Positions 25,482 through 34,294 of a DNA stretch of 64,000 bases are shown piece after piece; positions within the stretch are counted from its first letter, which is position 1, and every line of letters begins with the position of its first letter. The position numbers and the translations under genes were made by a program. The stretch spans positions 33,450 through 97,449 of the forward strand of contig CALFBH010000023.1 in assembly GCA_937951615.1 (NCBI GenBank), read 5' to 3'. The DNA is from an uncultured Saprospiraceae bacterium. GTDB lineage: Bacteria; Bacteroidota; Bacteroidia; Chitinophagales; Saprospiraceae. The notes beneath the pieces were generated by a model, which saw only the letters and a list, made by a program, of their open reading frames with translations, did not search any database and was not told the DNA's origin.

Positions 25482-27326
25482 TTACGAGGATTTTTCATTT
25501 GCTTTTATGAATTTTAATTTCCAATTTTCTATGGCTTGCCCTTTTTCGTCATCAATTATGAATTGTTCAAAATGTTCTTTAGCTACTTCCTGTTTAATTT
25601 CACGCGTGAGAAGGGTGTAGAATTTTTCATCATCGTGCTTATTCATATTTATATTATTCGATATGTCTAAATATAAAAAAGACTCTTGTATTGTGAATTC
25701 AATTACTTTAGCAAATAACAAATTGTCATCAGAATGCTTTTCTATGATAAATTCTGTAAGATTGATGCTTTTACTTTTGTATTTCCAAAATAAATATTTT
25801 TTCAATAAGGTCTTTGCAAGAGTGAAGAAAAAGAATGTTAGTGTTGTTGCTGCCTCGTCGTTTATTTCTGCTGTGATATTAGCATGAATGGCTTCACAAA
25901 ACAAATAAGCCGCTAACATATCATCAAAACGAACAGGATTCTCAAGAAAGATCTCCTCATATAATCCATCTTTGTCATCTTTTCTTGAAATAAAAAAATA
26001 ATCTTTATCAGAGCGCATTGCTTGTTGAGCTTCAACAGGTTTCTCAAGATTAAAAATAAGGTGATACATCGCAAAATCCCGATTCGACACAGGTGTTATG
26101 CCCTCTGGCACTTCCCTAAACTCTCCCCGTCTTTTTTCATACCAATATTTTGTATTAAAAGACTGCTGCTGCAAAGCCACCTGAACATCATCATTTGCCC
26201 AGAAATCTCTTTCTTCCATTGGATTTTGGGAGTTGGTATATCGGGTGATTTTGAGTCCGAGTTCTTTGCTGTTTACGGTTAATAAACGCATGGTAAGCAA
26301 GGCTTCTTTATCCATGATACGCCTGTCTTTTGCAGAAGCATCTCGATAGCTTTTATAGACCGAATAGACGGTTTGCGCACCATTGATGATTTGCAGACCA
26401 GATACTTTTATGGACTTGGCAGTTGGATTGATATGTCCATCTACACCACTTGTCAACGCAGTAATTCCGTTATTGAAATACCAGAAATACGGAATTTCAT
26501 TTTTAAGCGTTTCTTCAATATTTTCATTGACTTTAGAATGTATAAGCGGGTTACGCACATTTTTAAAGAACAACTTGAATTTATATTTTTCAAACAGTTC
26601 AAAAATGGTTTTGGGACGTAGGAGGAAAATGTACGCACTAAAAGGGCTGTTGATTTTAAGATAATTTTGCTTGATGTCTAATTGGTCAATATTCAGGCGA
26701 ATTTCTTCATCAGGAGAATACTCTTGTTCTAGAGGATTATCAGGTATTATTTTTTTATAATGAAAATCAATATAATCCCTTTTTATTCGATTGATATCAA
26801 GGACTTCTACAGAAGTCGCATAGTTTTTTTCAAAAGAAGCAATATTATCATCTACCTCAGGATTAGCATTACAGAGTGAAAAATAGACAAATTTTATCGT
26901 ACCGTTTTGTTGGGCATGTTTTGTGAGTTCTTTATACTTTTTATTAAAATTATCGTTTTTTGTCTTCCCTTTTTCTCCTAGCAAAACCAGTTTGAAATCA
27001 TCTAAAGCAGACTTGAATTCTGTTGAATTAATTTGCTTAGAGGCGTTTTGTTTATTATTCCATTTCGATTGAATGACATAGAATATTTTACCTTTCTCTA
27101 CATCATCGACATCCAATATAATATCGCAGGAAGCATCATCGTTCCCTTCTGTAATGTACTGAGAATAGACTTGTGTCTGACCATAGAATTTCAAAAACCA
27201 CATTAAAAAAGCGTAGGGCTTATTCTGCTCTTTATTTTTATGCTTTAATCCCGCATTTGAACTGTTTTCAGCAATCAGTTCAGATAATTCCCCGTCCAGT
27301 TTTGTGTAAAACTCTGTATTAAGCAT
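25482..27326 (-). CDS. AIPR family phage-defence protein
   Basis: 614 residues. The AIPR (abortive infection phage resistance, PF10592) core is clear: RNPLIHSKVNENI, FWYFNNGITALTSG (about 281-294) and VSGLQIINGAQTV (308-320). The N-terminal about 190 residues look like a PD-(D/E)xK nuclease: Asp68 in SCDIILDVDD and the strand FYVIQSKWN with Gln86-x-Lys88. AIPR proteins are linked to phage abortive infection and to some restriction-type islands. No partner gene adjoins it, so it may act alone. The gene looks AT-rich, which fits lateral acquisition. It is convergent with the membrane protein gene upstream on the map. Confidence 0.85.
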   Translation of the reverse strand: MLNTEFYTKLDGELSELIAENSSNAGLKHKNKEQNKPYAFLMWFLKFYGQTQVYSQYITEGNDDASCDIILDVDDVEKGKIFYVIQSKWNNKQNASKQINSTEFKSALDDFKLVLLGEKGKTKNDNFNKKYKELTKHAQQNGTIKFVYFSLCNANPEVDDNIASFEKNYATSVEVLDINRIKRDYIDFHYKKIIPDNPLEQEYSPDEEIRLNIDQLDIKQNYLKINSPFSAYIFLLRPKTIFELFEKYKFKLFFKNVRNPLIHSKVNENIEETLKNEIPYFWYFNNGITALTSGVDGHINPTAKSIKVSGLQIINGAQTVYSVYKSYRDASAKDRRIMDKEALLTMRLLTVNSKELGLKITRYTNSQNPMEERDFWANDDVQVALQQQSFNTKYWYEKRRGEFREVPEGITPVSNRDFAMYHLIFNLEKPVEAQQAMRSDKDYFFISRKDDKDGLYEEIFLENPVRFDDMLAAYLFCEAIHANITAEINDEAATTLTFFFFTLAKTLLKKYLFWKYKSKSINLTEFIIEKHSDDNLLFAKVIEFTIQESFLYLDISNNINMNKHDDEKFYTLLTREIKQEVAKEHFEQFIIDDEKGQAIENWKLKFIKANEKSS

Positions 27327-27416
27327 TGGGTTTTAGTTGAAATTTAAAAACTGCAATTTATACTTTTTTAAGGAAAAGCTATAATGACTTGAATAACAAT
27401 CCAATAATTATCACCA

Positions 27417-28490
27417 TCAAATCACGACCACCACATTCACCTTAGGCAAATGATGGCTCAAAGCCGACCAGTCATCCCCATTATTTTCAGAAATAAAAAC
27501 ATTGCCTGTCGTTGTGCCAAACACCAGCATATCTTCATGCCTGTCCAGCGAATGTCGATATACAATATCATAACAATGCGCTTGGGGTAAGCCACTGCGG
27601 AGAGCCTGCCAGGTCTTGCCACCATCCTCAGTACGACAAACACATAAAGCCTCATTTACGGCAACTCGCACATAATCGCTCACCGCAGGAACGACCCAGG
27701 CACGCTCAGGATTTTTATGGTCAAGGGCTAAGGCAAAACCAAAATTAGCCAGTTTATCCTCGGCAGTCACGTCCGCCCAATTTGCGCCGCCATTCGTAGA
27801 ACGCCAGATGCCGCAGTGGTTTTGCTGCCAAAGTACATCAGGGTGATTTTTGCAAAGCAATAAACGATGTGGGTCTTGCCCAACAGGTACATGAGGGTCA
27901 GGCAAATAATCAGCCCGAACGCCGGAATTGCGAGGTTGCCAACTTGCACCATCGTCCAGCGTTTCAAATACGCCTGCGCAACTAATACCAACATACCAAT
28001 GCCGGCTATCTCGCGGATCTATACAAATAGAATGAATGCCCGCATGATCGCGCCCGCCGCCAAACCAGTGTTCCATACGAGAAGGATGTTGCCAGAGTCC
28101 TTCATTGAGCTGCCAGGAATCGCCGTTATCATTGCTGACAAATAAGCCGCCTGGCTCTGTACCGACATATAATCGACCAGGCTGGTCATCGCCGCCGTTC
28201 ATGATAGACCAAATAAGCTGAAGTGTAGCAGGTATGCCAGGTTTGATGAGTGTATCTGCTGGATATTTGGGTGTGGATGCTTCTGTCCAGGTCTTGCCGA
28301 AATCAGTGGAGCGATGCAATTTTTGTCCCCAATGTCCATGAGAAATACCTACCCACCAGGTATTGCTGCGTTTGTCTTCATGCAGCATGGAAATAGGCAG
28401 CCCAATAAAATCAACCCCGACTTGTCGCCAGTCCGATTTTGTTTTTTGGTAAGTAATTAAACCTTTATTTGTACCTATAAGTATTTTCAC
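27417..28490 (-). CDS. BNR/Asp-box beta-propeller protein
   Basis: 357 residues with no signal peptide. At least six Asp-box repeats of the S/T-x-D/N-x-G-x-T/S-W type are visible: STDFGKTW, SNDNGDSW, LDDGASW, STNGGANW, TEDGGKTW and SENNGDDW. They imply a six- or seven-bladed sialidase-like or VPS10-like propeller. No sialidase catalytic Arg triad is evident, so it is probably a binding protein. The next gene on the same strand is a MoaD/ThiS-like protein. The two are often adjacent in bacteria, suggesting a shared but unknown task. A MITE-like element separates them. Confidence 0.8.
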   Translation of the reverse strand: MKILIGTNKGLITYQKTKSDWRQVGVDFIGLPISMLHEDKRSNTWWVGISHGHWGQKLHRSTDFGKTWTEASTPKYPADTLIKPGIPATLQLIWSIMNGGDDQPGRLYVGTEPGGLFVSNDNGDSWQLNEGLWQHPSRMEHWFGGGRDHAGIHSICIDPRDSRHWYVGISCAGVFETLDDGASWQPRNSGVRADYLPDPHVPVGQDPHRLLLCKNHPDVLWQQNHCGIWRSTNGGANWADVTAEDKLANFGFALALDHKNPERAWVVPAVSDYVRVAVNEALCVCRTEDGGKTWQALRSGLPQAHCYDIVYRHSLDRHEDMLVFGTTTGNVFISENNGDDWSALSHHLPKVNVVVVI

Positions 28491-28571
28491 AATTTAGTAG
28501 CAGTTTCAGTAACAGTATCAATTTCAATAGCCATTTCTATGACAGAGGAATAAATTACGAATGGAATAATT

Positions 28572-28812
28572 ACAAACCCCAAAATATCCCAATACCCCAA
28601 ATATCAGTAGTGTTCGATTAAAGTATGGAATAGTCGGCAGACGAAGGATTTTATAAAAGTTGGTGATTTATTCCCTTAAATATGCTGTATTTCCAACCAA
28701 ATTCGTCTGACGACAACGGTTTACTCAATCATACTTTAGTCGAGTACTACCCACAAACCCTAAAATACCCAAATACCCCAATATCCCAATACCCAAATAT
28801 TCCAAATACCCC
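28572..28812. repeat. CCCAATA word arrays flanking the MITE-like element
   Basis: Before the element (28572-28606) and after it (28751-28812) run similar C/A-rich words. They read ACAAACCCCAAAATATCCC and ACAAACCCTAAAATACCC, then AATACCCCAA units. The two flanks look like parts of one array, or a duplicated segment, split by the insertion. Confidence 0.5.
28607..28750. mobile_element. MITE-like element, copy A (144 bp)
   Basis: Terminal inverted repeats of 21 bp (28607-28627 and 28730-28750) agree at 18 positions; their core is TCGAYTAAAGTATG. A second inner inverted repeat is built from CAGACGAA and TTCGTCTG. The segment 28622-28665 recurs with one difference, in opposite orientation, at 38069-38111. 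No transposase is encoded, so it would be non-autonomous. Confidence 0.6.
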
Positions 28813-28814
28813 CA

Positions 28815-29087
28815 TCAGCCGCCGGATAAGGCCTGCAAGACAAATATTTCCTGATGTTTTGCTACAGTATCCGAAAGCGTTTTACGATCTTTTATCAGTT
28901 CCTTGCCTACATAAATATTCACATGCTGGCGCACAGCTCCCTGGTCATCTAGGATATAGTTTTTTAAACCTGGATATTTTTTTTCAATGTTTTCCACAAT
29001 TTCTGCAAGGGTCGTTCCATCTGTTTCGATAGTTTGCAAACCTGGGAAAAAACGCTTAAGGGCAGAAGTAAATTGAACTGTTGGCAT
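28815..29087 (-). CDS. MoaD/ThiS-like ubiquitin-fold protein
   Basis: 90 residues from MPTVQFTSALKRFF; an in-frame upstream start at 29123 adds 12 residues and is less likely. The sequence has the beta-grasp pattern, with LAEIVENIEKKYPGLKNYI and HVNIYVGKELI, and ends in the diagnostic QALSGG. A C-terminal Gly-Gly is adenylated or thiocarboxylated in sulfur carriers (MoaD, ThiS) and conjugated in ubiquitin-like SAMPs. No molybdopterin or thiamin gene is near. Its neighbour is the BNR propeller protein. It may serve as a sulfur carrier or small modifier of unknown pathway. Confidence 0.8.
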   Translation of the reverse strand: MPTVQFTSALKRFFPGLQTIETDGTTLAEIVENIEKKYPGLKNYILDDQGAVRQHVNIYVGKELIKDRKTLSDTVAKHQEIFVLQALSGG

Positions 29088-29172
29088 AAAAACAGTTTTT
29101 AGGCATACTTTATAAAGCTGCAAAATACGTAGTATTCATTACTGGAAGGTATGTTTTTTTGTTTTTTATTTT

Positions 29173-29214
29173 AGCCACGAATGCACGATATAATTGATTC
29201 GTGCATTCGTGGCT
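29173..29214. repeat. perfect 16-bp stem palindrome
   Basis: AGCCACGAATGCACGA (29173-29188) and TCGTGCATTCGTGGCT (29199-29214) are exact complements around a 10-base loop. It sits between the MoaD-like start and the end of the metalloprotease gene, both on the minus strand. Read on the minus strand it is followed by an A-rich, not T-rich, run, so it is not a convincing intrinsic terminator for that gene. Confidence 0.7.
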
Positions 29215-29253
29215 CTTTTGAATTTGTATTTGACGTTTGAATTTGTTCGTTAC

Positions 29254-32200
29254 TTATTTGGGGACAGCCGAAAAAGTACCATTATTACTCTGCCATATTC
29301 CTTTGTCTGCTCCATTGATATCGCTATCCTGATTGAGGTCAGCAGGAAGATAGGCATCAAAAGTACCATTCTGGTTTTGCCAGATGGACTTATCAGAACC
29401 ATTGATGTCGTAGCTGTTGGCGTCATTTGGATCAATATCGCCTGCAAACAGACACCATACACCATCTTCCATTTGCTTTTGCCCATAAGTACCTGGTGTT
29501 GCGTAGCTTTGGGCAGCCCTGAAGTCATGAGCCAATACGTCATTGGAAACACTGACGGCTTGTGCCGACATGACGCCCATGTGGTTTCTATGTTCAACCA
29601 CAATATAAACAGGTGTATTAAAACCAAGTGGCAATATATCAGCAGCGTTAGGGAAATCAATACATCCATCAGTTTGTAACACACCGGCTGCTCTGGCAAT
29701 CTCACTGGATTTTGCAGTTGAGGTACGCAAAGAAACAAGCACCCAGTCGGTAATTCCTGTGCCAGTCGTTAGTATTTCTTGCCCTCCATAATTCCAGGGG
29801 GAGGCATTATAAGGTTGTGTGGCAGAGAGGACGCCCATGCTTTGAAGTGTATTGCCCATTGCCCCACTATTGATGTCATAAACTCCTTCCAGAAAAACAC
29901 AGATGTCCAATGTGACAGGTTGGAAACAAGGCGGACAATCTGGGCCGCCACAGTCGATACCTGTTTCACCACCATTTTGAATACCATCTGTACAAGTTGA
30001 ACCACTTCCACAAATCTGGTCTCCATTATAATCTTCATAAATTTGAATATTTCTGAAATAGGAATTAGCACTGGCATCTGCATCATCATCTGCGGTCAAG
30101 ACCATGTATTGAAAAGTTCCGGTAAAATTAGCACCGATATTGACAATAAAGTGTTCAAAATTCCCGCTGCCACTATAGACTGGATTGACAAAATCACCAG
30201 CATAGCCCTGGTCACCATAGACCACAACCCGGCTAGTTGGAGCAAATAGCAAATCATTGTCAAAAGCCACTTCGTGAATTTCTCCCTGTGCGGTACTTTT
30301 AAAATCAAACTCTATGACCGTATTTGGCGTAAGCGTATAATTGACTTCGACAGCTTTCCAGACATTGCCTTCTACAAGCAAAGTTGCGCCCGCATCCTGA
30401 ACTGTGGCAGTGCCAAAATCCTGAGCAGCATCGAAAGAATAAATGGTATTGCTGCCAAAATTATAAGTAGTACAATTTTCGGACGGACAGGCAGGGCAGG
30501 AGCCGCCGCAATCAACACCAATTTCATCGCCATTGAGGATGCCATCGGTACAAGTCGGGCAGGCAGGGCAATCTGGTCCGCCACAATCTACACCTGTTTC
30601 ATTGCCATTTTGAATACCATCATCACAAGCTACACAAGTAGGGCAGGAGCCGCCGCAATCTATACCCGTTTCATCTCCGTTCTGGACGCCATCAAAACAG
30701 GTCGGGCAGGCAGGACAATCTGGTCCGCCACAATCCACACCTGTTTCATTGCCATTTTGAATACCATCTGTGCAGGTATAGCAAGGAGGGCAGGAACCGC
30801 CACAGTCTACACCTGTTTCATCACCATTTTGAATGCCATCGTTACAGCTTGTCCCATTGCCACAGCTCTGGTTTCCATCATAATCTTCATAAATCTGAAT
30901 GTTGCTAAAATAAGAATTGGCATTGGCATCTAAGTCATCGTCTGCGCTTAGAACCATGTATTGGTAAGTCACTGAACCGTTGATTCCCAGTGGAACGACA
31001 AAATGCTGAAAATTACCACTTCCATTATAAGGAGTGATGACATAATCGCCTGCATAACCTTGGTCGCCATATACGACGACCCGATTGAAAGAGGCAAAAA
31101 CGAGGTCATTATCAAAACTGATTTCATGGATTTCTCCCTGTGCGGTACTTTTAAAATCAAATTCTAAAACAGTATTTGGCGTGAAGGTATAATTGATTTC
31201 AATAGCTTTCCAGACATTGCCTTCTACCAATAAAGTAGCTCCGCCATCCTGGACGGTCGCAGTACCAAAATCCTGATCGGGATCAAAAGAGTATATCGTT
31301 CCATTAAAACCATAGGTTGAGCAATTTTCAGGTGGGCAGGCAGGGCAGTTGGAACCACCACAATCTATACCGATCTCATCGCCATTCAAAACACCATCAG
31401 TACAGGTAGGGCAGGCATTGGGGCAGGAGCCGCCACAATCTATACCTGTTTCATCGCCATTTTGTACACCGTCAGAACACTGACAATTGCTAAGGCAACT
31501 GGCATTATTGACCCGGTTTCTAATCAGATCGCCAGGTTGTTGTCCAAAACCAAAATTGAAATCAATCCCGACATTGGTCAGGTGACAATAACTCATGATG
31601 GTTCCTCCATTGGCAGGCAAGGAACCTGGACAACCTTCGTTATAACCTGCCGCAGGGCCGCAGCCATCTATGGCTGTATTATTGCCATTCCATGAACAGC
31701 TATGGGTATGTGGTGAACCCAAATTATGCCCTAACTCATGCGTGAGTACTTCTACATCCCAGGAGTAAGTCGGTATATTGGAAAAGGAACCAAATATACC
31801 ACTCGCTCCTGTATTAACACTGCTATTGCACAGAACATCGACATAAGCAACACCACCTCCGCTAAGGGTGTGAATAACATGCACCAAATCGCCAAAAGTC
31901 CTACCATAGTTTTGATTATTGAGGTCGCCCAGCGGATCGGAAGCACTATAAGGAGAAGGCGTGTCCCAAACCTTCATATAGCTGATGTCGGTATTGATGC
32001 TTTCATTGGCATATAAAATAGCCGTTTGAGCAAAGAGTGCATAGACGTAATTGGAGACATTCGTGACATTCGAACCTTTATCCTGATAGAGCGAATAGTC
32101 CACTTCCGTATGTATCCTGACGCAACCTGCCATAAGAGATTTTTGTACAGGCACAAGCTCCGTAGAAGGCATGACACCATCAGGAGAAATAGCATCGCAG

Positions 32201-32772
32201 GTAAAGCCGGGATAGCCATTCAAGTCACTTTTTTTATACAATACATGAAAATTGCTGCCCTGAACTTTTCCCAAATCATATTGGTTGTTGTCGTAATTAA
32301 TAAAGCCCGCCATTTCGCCATCGAAAAATGAAAGACAGACCAGACTGTTGGACTGATTGTTGACTGTCCCCCAATAATGAAGTCCGGTATCTGTGCTTAA
32401 TGGAACATCAGGATTAGATGCAGCAACAGCCTGAAAATCCGGGCTGAAAATATCGGCTTTCATCAGGGCTAGTTCCTGATTTTGCCCTTCTATTGGAACT
32501 TGGATACGCAGGTATTTGTTTTTGTTGTTTTGAATATTTTGAAATGGTGTTTTTTGAATCTGAAGAGTTTGTTTTTGTTGGAGGATGCTGCTAGGTATAG
32601 CATTATCAAGTTTACTATTGGCTACTTCTTCTAAGGGGGAATAAGATGCACTGTTTTGTATCAAGAGTGCGTGCTGCTCAACTTTTTGATGAATAGCATC
32701 TTGTCCGTAAGCCAATGACAGTGTAAGGGAAGCCATTAGGCTTAATAATAGTGGTAAAAGTCTTTTTCTCAT
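29254..32772 (-). CDS. secreted reprolysin-like metalloprotease with Cys-rich repeats and dockerin-like C-terminal module
   Basis: 1172 residues. After a signal peptide (about 1-23, ending AYGQ) and a propeptide comes a metzincin domain with zinc motif HELGHNLGSPH (His345, Glu346, His349, His355). It is followed by eight copies of a C-x-DG(I/V)-x-NG-x-E(T/I)G(I/V)DCGG repeat. Interleaved are two near-identical about 150-residue beta-sandwich units (YSFD..QDFGTATVQD to NIQIYEDY). The last about 220 residues form a module with VEHRNHMGVMS and two dockerin-like calcium loops (SYDINGSDK; DLNQDSDINGADK). The same module ends the giant protein at 50596-56640. No standard T9SS type A or B domain is present, so the module may itself guide export or anchoring. 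Confidence 0.85.
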   Translation of the reverse strand: MRKRLLPLLLSLMASLTLSLAYGQDAIHQKVEQHALLIQNSASYSPLEEVANSKLDNAIPSSILQQKQTLQIQKTPFQNIQNNKNKYLRIQVPIEGQNQELALMKADIFSPDFQAVAASNPDVPLSTDTGLHYWGTVNNQSNSLVCLSFFDGEMAGFINYDNNQYDLGKVQGSNFHVLYKKSDLNGYPGFTCDAISPDGVMPSTELVPVQKSLMAGCVRIHTEVDYSLYQDKGSNVTNVSNYVYALFAQTAILYANESINTDISYMKVWDTPSPYSASDPLGDLNNQNYGRTFGDLVHVIHTLSGGGVAYVDVLCNSSVNTGASGIFGSFSNIPTYSWDVEVLTHELGHNLGSPHTHSCSWNGNNTAIDGCGPAAGYNEGCPGSLPANGGTIMSYCHLTNVGIDFNFGFGQQPGDLIRNRVNNASCLSNCQCSDGVQNGDETGIDCGGSCPNACPTCTDGVLNGDEIGIDCGGSNCPACPPENCSTYGFNGTIYSFDPDQDFGTATVQDGGATLLVEGNVWKAIEINYTFTPNTVLEFDFKSTAQGEIHEISFDNDLVFASFNRVVVYGDQGYAGDYVITPYNGSGNFQHFVVPLGINGSVTYQYMVLSADDDLDANANSYFSNIQIYEDYDGNQSCGNGTSCNDGIQNGDETGVDCGGSCPPCYTCTDGIQNGNETGVDCGGPDCPACPTCFDGVQNGDETGIDCGGSCPTCVACDDGIQNGNETGVDCGGPDCPACPTCTDGILNGDEIGVDCGGSCPACPSENCTTYNFGSNTIYSFDAAQDFGTATVQDAGATLLVEGNVWKAVEVNYTLTPNTVIEFDFKSTAQGEIHEVAFDNDLLFAPTSRVVVYGDQGYAGDFVNPVYSGSGNFEHFIVNIGANFTGTFQYMVLTADDDADASANSYFRNIQIYEDYNGDQICGSGSTCTDGIQNGGETGIDCGGPDCPPCFQPVTLDICVFLEGVYDINSGAMGNTLQSMGVLSATQPYNASPWNYGGQEILTTGTGITDWVLVSLRTSTAKSSEIARAAGVLQTDGCIDFPNAADILPLGFNTPVYIVVEHRNHMGVMSAQAVSVSNDVLAHDFRAAQSYATPGTYGQKQMEDGVWCLFAGDIDPNDANSYDINGSDKSIWQNQNGTFDAYLPADLNQDSDINGADKGIWQSNNGTFSAVPK

Positions 32773-33261
32773 AATGGTATAATTGTGATCGTTTAATAAT
32801 CAGTTTGTGTGTGTGGAAATGACAAATCCAAATGTCAAATTTTCCCACTAGCCATCGAGGGAAAACTATCGGCATTTATCATTTGGCACTTAAAATAAGC
32901 TTATTGTCCAGTGAGATGATATATCTTCCCGGAAGGAAAATCGGAATGTGTATTATTATGGATGTAGGGAAAGGCTTGAGTAATATTCTTATCTTCAGAA
33001 GAAGAACATGTTTGAAATTCCCAAGTTGAGCTTTAGCAAATATAATAAAAGTAATTGAATGATTAAATTTTATTATAGACTATTTTTATATAAGAGGAGA
33101 GGGATTGTCATTTTGTAGAATGTGACTAGATAATTACATTTATCTTGGTAGATTTGTGACTAAGTAGTCACTCAAGCTAACATTATTGGGTGATTTGGTG
33201 AAATTTGGTTGATACTATCAACTTGAATAACTATAAGGCGATAAAAATGCGTTAAAAAGAA
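32773..33261. other. divergent intergenic region with a palindromic site
   Basis: This lies between the metalloprotease and aspartoacylase-like genes. GTGACTAAGTAGTCAC at 33156-33171 is a 7-2-7 palindrome, with a half-site-like GTGACTAGA at 33123. A minus-strand TATATTTG at 33037-33044 matches a -7 box, but no -33 box is clear. No small gene is evident. Confidence 0.4.
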
Positions 33262-34203
33262 ATGGAGGAAAATAGAATAATAGGAACATATACAGGAGAG
33301 GAGCGAGGCCCTTTATTGATATGTATTGGGGGCATTCATGGCAATGAGCCTGCTGGCGTACTGGCATTAGAACGAGTGTTCAAGTTATTAGAAGCTGAAC
33401 CTTCAAGAAATCCAGAATTTCAGTTCAAAGGGCAATTAGTTGGGCTAAGAGGTAATTTGAAAGCATTATCGGTCAAAAAACGTTTTCTAGTCAAAGATCT
33501 CAACCGACAATGGCTGCCCGATAATGTGCAGCGTATCAAAAATACAGTGATAGAAGACTTAGATGCAGAAGATCAGGAGCTTAAAATGCTGAATGCATGT
33601 ATCGAATCCTGTATTGAAAAATATCAACCTGAGAAATTGATCGTGATGGATTTGCATACCACCACTGCTTCAGGCGGTATTTTCTCTATTGCAACGGATG
33701 ACCGGGAAAGCCAGTTGATCGCCTTGGAACTGCACGCGCCAGTGATACGAGGTATGCTGGATGGAATTGACGGGACTACTTTGCATTATTTTAAGCCTGA
33801 AAACACAGGAGTTCCTACGATAACCGTATGCTTTGAATCTGGGCAACATGACGATCTGGAATCCATAGACAATATGGTGGCAGCTATTATCAACGGCATG
33901 CGTACTGTAGGTTGTGTAGAAGCCAATGACGTAGAAAACCACCATGATGAACGCCTATTAAAATATTCAGAAAATCTACCTAAAATAGCTGATCTCCTGT
34001 ATTGCCATGATATTAAGCAAGGGGATAATTTCAAAATGAAACCTGGCTATGATAATTTTCAATGGATCAAAAAGGATGAATTGCTTGCGCATGATAAAAA
34101 AGGAGAGATTCGCTCCAATTCTGATGGGCTAATTCTGATGCCTTTATACCAAAAACAGGGCGATGATGGCTTTTTTATCGTTCAGGGAGTCGAGGACTTT
34201 TAA
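33262..34203 (+). CDS. aspartoacylase/succinylglutamate desuccinylase family metalloenzyme
   Basis: 313 residues. Zinc ligands are visible as GGIHGNEPAG (His26, Glu29) and MDLHTTTASGG (His132). FESGQHDD offers Glu192 as the likely general base, and VKDLNRQW the substrate Arg region. The family (M14-like, AstE/AspA) hydrolyses N-acyl amino acids such as N-acetylaspartate or N-succinylglutamate. It has no signal peptide and is cytoplasmic. Arginine-succinyltransferase genes are absent, so AstE function is not supported. It lies 91 bases before the T9SS plug gene on the same strand. Confidence 0.8.
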   Translation: MEENRIIGTYTGEERGPLLICIGGIHGNEPAGVLALERVFKLLEAEPSRNPEFQFKGQLVGLRGNLKALSVKKRFLVKDLNRQWLPDNVQRIKNTVIEDLDAEDQELKMLNACIESCIEKYQPEKLIVMDLHTTTASGGIFSIATDDRESQLIALELHAPVIRGMLDGIDGTTLHYFKPENTGVPTITVCFESGQHDDLESIDNMVAAIINGMRTVGCVEANDVENHHDERLLKYSENLPKIADLLYCHDIKQGDNFKMKPGYDNFQWIKKDELLAHDKKGEIRSNSDGLILMPLYQKQGDDGFFIVQGVEDF

Positions 34204-34294
34204 CAATACCAATGTAAGACTTTTCGTTTTAATGATAGAACGGACTCCATTTTTGGCAGACTAATTGCCTTACACCATTTTGAATAAATTAATA

